Assembly (NCBI GenBank): GCA_001579985.1 | Contig: LRSR01007251.1 | Location: forward strand, 1 to 28,534 | Length of the DNA: 28,534 nucleotides | Direction of reading: 5' to 3' | Source: Hypsibius dujardini | Lineage: Eukaryota > Tardigrada > Eutardigrada > Parachela > Hypsibiidae | Translations under genes and position numbers: made by a program | Notes under the pieces: generated by a model | What the model was told of the DNA's origin: nothing | The model's input: the letters and a program-made list of their open reading frames with translations, nothing else | Databases searched by the model: none | Shown: positions 1 through 9,100 of the stretch, one piece after another | How the letters are laid out: every line of letters starts with the position of its first letter | Numbering within the stretch: the first letter of the stretch is position 1

Positions 1-566
1 CGCTCGGTGTAGAGAGTGATCACACATATACCAGGTCACCTACAAAAGTAATGCGAAACTAATGCAAGAGCAATATTTAGGATAAACATCGGGCTAACCA
101 AAATAATTGCAATTTCAGATTGATTGGTATTTAAAAAAAAATTACAACGTCTATATGTTTAACAATGGATACGCTAAAATTTTTAAAATGAAGTGATTGT
201 ACTATTGCTGGCGCGGAAGGAATACTTACTAGATTCCCAACGAGATCTGAAAAAACTAGCTGTTTTCGGACAGCTAAGACGTATATAATCACATCAAATA
301 CTTAAAACAAAATTTGGTCAAATTACAGGGCGCCAGAAAATCGATCCTGATCAGTGCCATGTGGTCGTAAACAATCTCAGTTTTCGAGCAGTCTCAAGGT
401 GAACGTGAACTGTTCCAAGACGTCCCATCTTCTCTATAGAAATCAAAAGTTTCTTCATAAACCGCAAATATCAGAGGACCAGCTGTGTCTCGTCCCATCT
501 GGCCAAAAAATTACTTTCATTCTATCTAGAGTTTGTTTTCATGAAGTTCATTGAATATGGTGCATA

Positions 567-687
567 CACACGTGACAAAAACTTTGCGCTGACCGAATAA
601 AGCACTTTAACTCGACCGCTGTCTACAACAGTCATGCAACGAGTGTAATGGCTTCACTCGGCTAGTGCAAGATTTTTGCCACGTGTG
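567..687. repeat. palindromic MITE-like element, copy 1
   Basis: The left end cacacgtgacaaaaactttg and the right end, read in reverse, cacacgtggcaaaaatcttg, form near-perfect terminal inverted repeats. The arms stay complementary through most of the 121 bases, so the unit is almost one long hairpin. A related 130-base copy lies at 9909-10038; read in reverse complement it matches this one along its length, including the shared block gaccgaat(a/t)aagcacttt. Short size, inverted ends and dispersed copies suit a nonautonomous DNA transposon. Confidence 0.6.
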
Positions 688-1187
688 AATTTTGCGCCAT
701 TGGGTCAACCATTACTCATTAACATATTCCTGGTGAAGTACCCTCTTAAATGATTCTCTCAATCTTTTCCCCAATACTTCTCAAATGAATTGTCTAAATG
801 TTCAAATTATAAGATTTTCAATTTTACGCAGCTTTGCCAGTTTGAAAAATCATTGTCATTACATTCGGGGGTGACTTGTTACAGCAGGGGTAGATGCATA
901 TTGTAAACACTGATTATTAAATCGGTGCATCATTTCCGTTGAGGAAGACTGACCAGTGGCGCCACCCGGCGTCATTGGATTCGAAATCATCCGCAAGGGC
1001 CTCGCGGCAAGGTAACTGTTCCCTAGCCAGTGGTAAGTTGTTGTTCATGCGGGGCTATGTTTTCTGTTTTAAACTTCAGTCTATTTCAATTTTCTTCAAT
1101 TTCTCTGAACAGCTCAGTGCTAAGTCGAACATAATTAGAATTCAAAATTCGACCTTCAGAGAGTAAAATAGAAAACGGTAAGAACCC

Positions 1188-1382
1188 CGCATACAACCCT
1201 CACGGTCATTAGTCTCATCCTACGACCATTCAGTCATACAATTATTTTAATTAATAATTTAAAGTCTTATGGGAAGATTATGGTCGTATAACAAAAGGTA
1301 GTACTGGGCGAAAATCTAAATTAAAATAGTCGTATAAATAATCGTACGAGGAGACGAATGATCGTCGTGAAGGTCGTATGCG
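1188..1382. repeat. inverted-repeat MITE-like element
   Basis: The left arm starts cgcatacaaccctcacg and the right arm, in reverse complement, starts cgcatacgaccttcacg. Similarity continues with small gaps for about 60 bases on each side (shared gtctc, tacga and tattttaa blocks). The centre is AT-rich. No coding capacity is seen. I cannot identify a clear target-site duplication, so the superfamily is undetermined. Confidence 0.5.
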
Positions 1383-2564
1383 AAGCGCTCCTCAAAAACT
1401 TTAACCATTAGGAATTGATTCTAACGGTGCCCAATTCATGTAATTACTTGCTACCGGTAACGTTTCACCAACTTCATAGGTTGATTCGGCACAATTAGAA
1501 GACCCGGAAAGAGTTCCAAAGAAAGTTTCACTGCTATACTTCATCTGTTCCGTCCGTTCCCCCTTCAACGTCACACTGCATATGCCATATATATATGTGT
1601 GTGTGTGGCATGCAAGGACCCCCAGCATCAAAGACTGACCAAGGGATGGCCATAATTCTGTTGCCCCTTTCAGCAAATGATGGAGCGATATACACGGTAC
1701 CTCTCCGTATACTTCCGTGTAGACCTAGCGCGCACTTGACAGTGACACACACATACACTGGAGATGGAACATTACAAACTCGGCAGACATACTTGTTCGC
1801 TTGTTTACCCAAATAATCCATCTCGCTGCCCGGTCGAACCTCAAATGGCCTGATTACAGCGGCGGACCGTGCTCGAGTTATGACTTTTCCTCGCCCTGCT
1901 GCTTACATACCTACCGATTCACTCACGCTCCGAATTCTCACCTTATCAACATGCGAACTTTCCTTTTCCGTTTCCGGGGCTTGTTCTGAACTTTCGCCCC
2001 ACAAACTGACTGTAAAAGACGAATTTTACGAGTCCTCCGATTGTGTACGAGTCTTTCGGGTACTTCATCCGCGAGAGCTCACCCGAGACCCCAATCTGTT
2101 CGAACTTGCACTGGATTACTTATCTGTGCACTAGTTCAAAATTGCATATTCATTCATAATGTCGGAGGACATTTTGATTGTCTCATTTCACCAGTTTTCA
2201 GTAGAATAAAATTGTCTTATAAAATGACGTCTGTTTTTGGTATCGTTCGTGACTACTTTGTCTGCGACACTTGACTCGCTATCCGGGTCTGATAGATAGG
2301 ACCCCCCAATACGTATACGGTACTCTGGTAGTCCGCAATCACATTTCGCTTATCAGGAGGAGCTCGCGCAACGTGCTTTCCGCGGTGTGATCGTGGGCGG
2401 CCTGAACGATATATACATATATACACATGTCACATTATATATTAGGACAGGGTATTGTTGTCTGAATTTTCAAGTGCTCCCAACTTCAACCCAAAGAACC
2501 CTCCGCTCGGGACTCTATTCTCCCTATTCCCACGACACGGAGTTACCGAGGGAAAATATTCAGA

Positions 2565-2576
2565 ATGGTTACTACC
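2565..2576 (+). CDS. exon 1 of the LDLa-SEA-antistasin gene (tentative)
   Basis: ATG GTT ACT ACC is followed directly by a strong donor, gtaagt, in phase 0. The next exon begins in phase 0 and has no ATG before its membrane segment; an in-frame TAG lies just upstream, so an upstream start exon is required. This is the best candidate seen. It gives a cytoplasmic tail of about 21 residues. Another start exon further upstream is possible. Confidence 0.4.
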
Positions 2577-4590
2577 GTAAGTAGATCTGTTTTATTCTTA
2601 AAATGTGGATCGCTAACGGTCACTACCTCATTAACTTTAAAAAAAAATTTAAACCGCGTCAAGTGAAGAATTGAGCCAATTCTTTTAATATAAGTAAGTT
2701 CAGAAGAAAACCATTTTTTGCAGTGCTCGGGCAGTATCCTTGTAGTTTCATAATAGTGAGATTGTTTTCTAGTTCGTACTTTTAATTTTGAAATAGTCCA
2801 ATATGAGCAGACGTTTCATGAGAGTCAACGGGAGTTTCTGTTGATATCATGAATGGTTTCGCCACTCGCCGACGTGGTTACATCGGTAACGTTTTTCGGT
2901 GGTAACGGTTAAAGTAAATTTTTTTTAACATTTTTATTGAGCTAGTTCTGGCCAGTTGGCCACAAAATAGCTCTGCCAGTTTTGCACATTTTTGTAATCT
3001 CTTTCAAGCTAGGCTTTTTCACATAGTTAACAGCCATCCGCCCCCTAACCAAGCGGCTCTCTGTCCAATCCGTGTGAACCGAGCTCGCCACACAAAACAT
3101 ATTGAAAACATTAATATGTATAACAAAACTTAATTATGCGCTGTTTCCGTGAAGTAGAGCATCGATTACCGGAAGTTTTCCAACCGTGTCTGTAACTGGC
3201 GGGAGGCGGGCTTCATCTCGATCGGTTTTGCCGTGGCCGTGGCCATTGTTGCCGCTATCCTTCTCAGCATCTTCTTCGCCACCAAGTGCGCGGACGGCGA
3301 ACTGCCGTGTAAGTCGAGCGGGACCACGTGCAGACCGGCAGGGGACTTTTGCAACGGGAAGCAGGACTGTCCGCTCGGCGAGGACGAGTGGGAGTGCTAC
3401 CCGTCCGAGTTCTACCTTGCGTTCCGCACCAACACTAGCTGGGACGGCGAACTGGGCCACAATATGAGCGAGCAATACAACAATACAAGGGATACTTTCC
3501 AGGCAGACGTAAGTCGAGCGTAATAATAAATATCAGATAAATAAATAAATAAGTAATCATAACAATATGAATAATAATAAACAAATAAGTAATAATTATA
3601 AAATAAAAAGTAATTAATAAACAGTGTTTAATATTAGCATGTATGACGTCCGTACTATTGCCGACTGTAACGCTGTTGTTTAATCATGGCTGTTTTGTCT
3701 TGCATGAGATAGATCCTCGCAGTCATTTCGGAAGAATATGGCAACTCAACGGTGGAGGTATTTCGGCTCCGCCCAGTCACCGAGGAAGGTCTCGAGGGCT
3801 CTGAACCGGGCTCGTAAGTACCCTGTCAACCTGGAAATGTCGAGTTATATATAACGGCAGTTCAAACTGAGCAGTAACGGATAGTAGAAATTCAGAAACA
3901 CTGAGCGGTCCGCGAGAACGGTACATATTGGGTGGGAAAGCTGTGAACATTTTCAATGCTCGGTAGACACTTGGCTGTGGACTCTTTCGTCAAAATTCCT
4001 CCTGGCAAGAAGGTAACCAGCACGGATATCGGCAACTACCCGACAAGTCCGGACAACATTACAGCCGTGGTGGAGCGCGGTCTGGCAAAGCATGTGGCAA
4101 GGATTGATCCTCGCACCGATCAAAATGTTACGACAGGCGTAGCAGGTATTTTAGTTCGAACTCTTAAAAGACACTGTAAACACGTCTATGACTATGTCTA
4201 TTTGCCTATGCCCACGTTGATATCTGTTTCTTCGTCTCTCCCATTGTTAATGTCTATCTCTATGCCTGTCTATGTATCTTTGTTTGAACTGTGTCTGTGT
4301 CTGTGTCTGTGTCTGTGTCTGTGTCTGTGTCTGTGTCTGTGTCTGTGTCTGTGTTGTAGTTGTTGTGGTTGTCACCGTTAAGAGGCCTAACGTTATCGAA
4401 CTCATCGCTCATGTACCGTTCTTTTTCGCCGCGTACAGTGGTTCTTCGGGCACCCTCTGATTCGACCTGCCGTGCCCCAGCCGTTTACTGCATCAACTTC
4501 TGCAAACCTGGACACGTCTACCAATACGGCACTACTAAAGGCTGCCCTGAATGCGCGTGCAGTGAAAAGCCGCTTGCGGAGACGGCGTAA
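2565..4590 (+). CDS. type II membrane protein with LDLa, SEA and antistasin-like domains
   Basis: Five exons: 2565-2576, 3158-3508, 3713-3813, 3967-4145, 4439-4590. Junction phases are 0, 0, 2, 1 and the product is about 264 residues. A short basic N-terminus precedes one hydrophobic segment (about residues 22-46), giving a type II signal anchor. Next come a six-cysteine LDLa repeat (C48 to C84), a SEA domain (about 87-210) and a C-terminal antistasin-like segment (about 225-255) with the pattern CxxxC, G, then GCPxCxC. LDLa repeats bind calcium and protein ligands, SEA domains occur in membrane stems and mucins, and antistasin domains inhibit trypsin-like proteases. From this I infer a membrane-tethered inhibitor or binding protein. 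SEA intron phases match those of the giant protease gene downstream. The first exon (four codons) is the least certain part. Confidence 0.65.
3158..3508 (+). CDS. exon 2: signal anchor, LDLa and start of SEA
   Basis: The exon encodes residues 5-121. A basic stretch ending NWREAGF leads into a roughly 24-residue hydrophobic segment rich in Ala, Ile and Val, then an LDLa repeat with six cysteines (residues 48, 55, 62, 69, 75, 84) and a GEDEWEC acidic end. The SEA domain opens at FYLAFRTNTSW. The donor is gtaagt, phase 0. The acceptor placement (after gaagtag) is inferred from the in-frame stop just before it. Confidence 0.75.
3522..3625. repeat. AT-rich simple sequence in an intron
   Basis: A degenerate run of AATAA and AAATAAAT units fills about half of the 204-base intron between exons 2 and 3 of the LDLa-SEA-antistasin gene. 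Confidence 0.6.
3713..3813 (+). CDS. exon 3: middle of the SEA domain
   Basis: Starts in phase 0 after atgagatag and encodes ILAVISEEYGNSTVEVF and onward, the helix and strand region of the SEA fold. It ends in phase 2 at PGS before gtaagta. The exon is bounded in the same phases as the matching exon (10105-10169) of the downstream giant gene. Confidence 0.75.
3967..4145 (+). CDS. exon 4: C-terminal half of SEA
   Basis: Starts in phase 2 after ggtag, rebuilding Ser in GSHLAV, which sits where autoproteolytic SEA domains have GSVVV. The strand residues are changed, so self-cleavage is doubtful. It continues with VDSFVKIPPGKK and the last SEA helices, ending TTGVA in phase 1 at gtattt. Confidence 0.7.
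4289..4354 (+). repeat. (CTGTGT)11 hexanucleotide microsatellite in an intron
   Basis: Eleven tandem CTGTGT units lie in the last intron (4146-4438) of the LDLa-SEA-antistasin gene, on a diverged T/G/C-rich flank from about 4190. Related CAGACA and TGTGTC arrays occur in the first two introns of the giant gene. Confidence 0.9.
4439..4590 (+). CDS. exon 5: antistasin-like domain and stop
   Basis: Starts in phase 1 after gcgtacag. It encodes a cysteine-rich tail with CINFCKPGHVYQYG followed by GCPECACSE, matching the antistasin pattern CxxxC, Gx(6-8)GCxxCxC. The frame ends at TAA (4588-4590). Only one antistasin-type unit is present; leech antistasin itself has two. The call rests on cysteine spacing, so a degenerate or unrelated cysteine knot is the main alternative. 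Confidence 0.65.
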
Positions 4591-6111
4591 TGTAGTATGC
4601 GAGCATTCATGAAAGCTAGAAGCTCTTTATAAACTTTTTTATAAGTAACAGTTAAGAAGTTATTCGACTGCGCGATGAGCAGTCTGTAGAAAATTTGCTC
4701 TACAGTAACTTCCCGGCCAGGGTGTGGTCAGTTCATTCAGTCTGCACAAGTCCATTAAAATTGTACTAACTGATACATTCCATGAATCATCCCCAGATAT
4801 AAATATTCACATATTTGTTCATGCCCAATGGCATTATTGTGCGATATGTACTGATTTTCACTACTGCCTATACTGTTTAGGCTACTCGTGAGACAAAGTC
4901 ATCAGTTGCAGTGCAGAGTATTTTCATCCCGTGCTAGTGAAGCACTACCAAACGTAGGGAAGCGACAAGTTTCCCACAAATTTTTCACAAATTTCGCTGT
5001 TTATATTGGAAGTTCTTTGATCCGAAACTGGTTACCTATGAAAGAGGGAGGGACCTAATAATTTCTCCCTATCTAGCCGATCAAATAGCTCCTCTACCGC
5101 CGAACTCGCCAGGATTACTGAAAAAAAACTGTTTTGTTGTAAATAGCTGCTAGCCATGCATCCATATTTATACATGTACAGGTCCATGCAAGCTATGGAA
5201 GGCTGCCTATGCAAAATCAGGCCATGATCACAAAAGATTACCGGCATTGTTGACACCTTCTGACAGGTCGATTAGGAGCAAATCTCCGTTGCTTCCGCAG
5301 TCGCGTGCGTCCGCTCTCAGTTGCATAGGTGGAGATCTAGTAGGGTAGTCGGTTTATTCTATCTACCGGAACCCTTGGCATGGGTTACAATAGTGCCTTT
5401 AAACCAACGACAGTGTTCAAAAAACAAACATGCAGTCTTCCGTCACCGTGATCACACCAGCAACCAACGCTCTCTGTCAGTACCCGATAGAAGTGCTCAG
5501 CGCTGTACCTCTGTATTATACCTGTATGTACGTCTTATATGTGGACTTTAAAATTTCAAGGATATTTTATCTGTATCTCAAGTTGCAAGTGCCGTGACTG
5601 TATACCGTCGTCGTTGTCGTCGCTCGAAAGGGCGGCGGTTAATAAGAAAAGAAAAAAATGAAAGGCCGCGCGATCTTGTACATCAAACACACCCTCCTCC
5701 TATACACTAGACTAACTAACTATGCACGTTGTGTATGTATGTGCGTGTGGAGTGTGATATGCCCAGAGACAAGGACCACCAGCCATCGAAAGAAGTCTCA
5801 AGATCGCGAGGCAGCAAATCAATTCTGTTTTTTTGTATTAATTCGTACCAGCCTTTTAGCTCGACCATAGTCCCTCATTATGTTCAAGTTCAAGTAGTTG
5901 TAGCGAGCGGTGTGCGGTAGCACTGTTTGTCGACGGTCTATCTTCCCATAATACCTCGTCAAAAATTGTTATATCGCCCTTCTTGTGTTATGACTTAAAT
6001 TATTTGGATGTTGATGGTGGGGACTTTGTTGGTGGGTGGAGAATTCGCGTAACGAAGAAGGATCTGAAGGTGCGGAAGTGCCCGGCATTCTGACCAGCGC
6101 CCGCTGACAGC
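4591..6111. other. intergenic region between the two plus-strand genes
   Basis: No supported gene. A possible polyadenylation signal ATTAAA lies at 4754-4759, 164 bases after the stop of the upstream gene. A short hairpin, ctgtag...ctacag, lies at about 4684-4704. The stretch just before 6112 should contain the promoter and 5' leader of the giant gene, but no clear TATA box is visible. Confidence 0.45.
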
Positions 6112-6165
6112 ATGAAGCCAAGACAGACGTCGAATAGCGTAGCGGATTACTGCCGTAGCATATCT
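6112..6165 (+). CDS. exon 1: proposed start of the giant protease
   Basis: ATG opens an 18-codon frame, [18 protein letters not shown], ending exactly at a strong donor gtaagt in phase 0. Exon 2 has an acceptor in the same phase (ccacag at 6554) and stays open upstream of its first internal Met at 6648. The alternative is translation from 6648 with this exon as leader, which would shorten the cytoplasmic tail by 49 residues. Confidence 0.5.
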
Positions 6166-9100
6166 GTAAGTACATGGGCAACCAGTTCTTCCCTCTATGA
6201 CTATATTTTGTAAACGCTCACAATTACAGACACATATACAGACGCAGACACAGACACAGGCTCAAACAAAAACACAGGCAAAGACACATATTCAGACACA
6301 GACGTAGAAACAGACACAGACACAGACACAGACACAGACACAGACACAGACACAGACACAGACACAGACACAGACACAGACATTAACAGTTTATTTAGAC
6401 ATAGACACGGACACAGACATGGACAACAGTCATATACACATTCACAAACAGAGTCATATTTAGTGGCAAAGATAGACAGACTCGGTCACCGTTAAACTAA
6501 ACACCCAAGGAAAGGAGTGATACCCTTCTTCAGTATGTTTCATGAATTCCACAGTTCCGAAAATCAAGAATTCCTCTCGCCTATCCACAATTCGGCAATG
6601 CTAGTACGCCAGATCCCGCAGAAACTGAGGCCACTAGCCGGTCTGCGATGGTGACTGGCCCCTCCCTACCGGCGCGAACCTTCGAGAGCGAATACGGACT
6701 ATGCTCCAGCTCGGTCGGCGAGTCTGAATCTAGTTGCTCCACAATAGAACGTTCCCTTTACCGGTCCAATAGTTCCAGTCCTCAGAGCTTTTTCCGGAGG
6801 AAGGATAAATGCCGACGATGCACCATATTCCTAGGAACTTCCATTGCCCTACTGACCCTGCTCGCTGCGGCTTTCATTACTTTGAAATTCAATCGTAAGA
6901 TGCTAAAATGTGTTGAAGCAAAATCCTCATGTGACCGGCGTCTGTCTGTCTACGAAGTTCATCCGCGCAGTCAATGATTTGCGTAACCTTCTTTGCCAAG
7001 ATGTTTGCGGCTATATACAGATACTAAAGTTGACTGTGTTTGTGTCTGTGTCGGTGTCTGTGCCTGTGCCGGGTCTGTGTCTGTGTCTGTCTGTGTCTGT
7101 GCTTATGTCAGTGTATGTGTTTATGTCTGTGTGTATGTCAGTATTCGTGTCTGCGCCTTGTCTGCATTACATGAATCTGTGCCTGACTCTGCGGCTGTAC
7201 TATTGCCTGTGCCTTTCTTGCCTATGTCTGCCCCTCAAACTGTCCGTGACTGTGTCTGCAGCCGTCCTTGTTTCTGTCTCTACTATTGCGTCGCAGACTG
7301 GTCCATTAAGATTCCTTCTTCCTACTATTACTCAACACTAGCACAATGAATATTCACGATTTCACAAGCACACAATCTGTATCCATCTTTGCATGTGCAA
7401 TCACGTCACATATTCGTATACACTTTGCAGTGGGTACAAAGAGCGGCGACGCAATGGTCGCTGCGAACGGTTCCGCACTCCATGCTTCAGCGGACACTCC
7501 CACTGCCATGGACTCCTTGGAATCCCACCACCAACAGCCATCCTTCCAAGGTAAACACAGAAGCCGGCGCATTAATATAATTGTTGTTGTTACCCTGACC
7601 CAGTCTCACGTATGGTTGTATGGTTATAAGTGCCTGATGCGAGAGATATGACTAACGCATGTCGTAGACCTTTCTTATAGGGTATAGGGACTGACAGACA
7701 GACACGTGTAGTGGTGGCTACCGGCACCTCACGTGGGTATGTTATGACCGTACCTAAAGGTACATATACCGAAGGGCCGTCACTATCGTGTAGTGACGAT
7801 CGAGGGATTTCTCATACAGCTGTAGAGCATCAGTTTTTAACAGTTTTTCCCCGTTAGAAATCATTTCTCAGCCAAGATATCTGTTTTGTCCTCAGTCCAC
7901 TAACCTTGTTGCAGTGAGAAGACGACTGCAGATCTCTAGCTTTCTCCCCACTCAAATTCTTTTTTGTAATTTAATTCGATCCGTGTTTCTACATTTGTGG
8001 AACGTTCTCTGCAGTCACAGAAGAAGAGGCAGAGTTCTGTTTCTTGCACTGTGCAGCAGCTGTCTGTGTCCTTGGTCTCTTCCCGTTCATCTGTCTGCTC
8101 TGTCCCTCCGCATGTACACTACTCACTGTCCAGCTCCGCGCTGCCAACTCAACCCCATGTTCAATGCCTGAACGCATAGGTAGTCTGTGTGTGCCCTATT
8201 CCTTCACACAATAATCAGGCAAAGCTTTGACCGAACGAGATGACCGGTCAAAACAGAAACAAACGGCTAGCACTGACCCGTTTGACGGCTCGCGGGCGGA
8301 ACTATCAAACGGGCCGATGATCAATCTCGATAAATACGACTGGCCAGCAAAATATTTTACAGAACATCATTGGTTAATAAGAGCCAATGAAATTCGTTTG
8401 TAAAATCGAAGCCTGCTGAAACGGTTCAGAAACAGACAAATGTAAAGACCTCCTCCATCAGGTTTTTCACATTTACGCCGCCTATCGGCGCAGTTTGTGG
8501 AAATCTCTCAATACCCATACCCGCGCACCTTACCGTCTCCGTCCACGGCGACGGTTTATTATGGATTAACATAAGACTATTTTCCGACTTTGACCTCCTC
8601 TTGGTGGATCGCTTATGTTAGCAAACAATACGGCCGGCCGCACACGAGCGCGCTTTCTCTGTGTTTCAGTGGGGCGAGATGTGTCTGAAATCGGTGGTAA
8701 TCTCGTTGTACCCGGTAGCACGGCAGCTTACTCCGCGCGCGCGCCTTTCTGGCTCAAGGCTATCCCTGAATTAGGAGAGCGCTTCACGCGACGTCGTCTC
8801 CGTGCATATTGCTGTTATCTTTTTCCACCCTTTCAGTATAGTGTATACAAAATAATGGTGAAGGTTTTTAGTTTGTTTTCCATCCCGGGTGCAAAATGAA
8901 AAGTTAAGATAACTTATTCCTCAACAGACAGAAAGAGACACAGGGTGCGGCGGGCAAACATTCGCTTTATGAGGTCTGCAGGTTCAGGGCCTCTGATCAC
9001 GTAATAACTCGTATACCCCCGGGACAAAGTGTTGTGGCAGTGCGAAAGTTAACAAAAAATTGGAATTTCTAATGCAAAACCAATAGTACAAAAATATCCT

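Larger units (their letters stand above)
1..2564. other. 5' intergenic region, no gene recognised
   Basis: I see no convincing exon here. All open frames are under 100 codons and none resembles a known domain. The region holds two inverted-repeat elements (567-687 and 1188-1382), described separately. A TATA-like AT run (tatatacatatatacac) lies near 2409-2426, about 140 bases before the proposed start codon of the first gene, and could belong to its promoter; this is weak. Distal exons of a gene to the left cannot be excluded. Confidence 0.5.

Noticed and set aside
1401-1821. Overlapping minus-strand frames of 91 and 95 codons
   Set aside because: No domain, no signal peptide and no splice partners; they include a TATG/GTGT simple repeat.
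3134-3475. 113-codon minus-strand frame
   Set aside because: Antisense shadow of the anchor and LDLa exon of the first gene.
3956-4381. 141-codon open frame running from the SEA exon into a Cys/Leu repeat
   Set aside because: The second half is the CTGTGT microsatellite; a donor at 4146 and the downstream antistasin exon in matching phase explain the sequence better.
6201-6383. Minus-strand Ser-Val repeat frame
   Set aside because: Translation of the CAGACA microsatellite; no other coding feature.
8615-8899. 94-codon plus-strand frame in intron 3
   Set aside because: No splice context in a matching phase, no domain and no codon pattern that sets it apart from chance.
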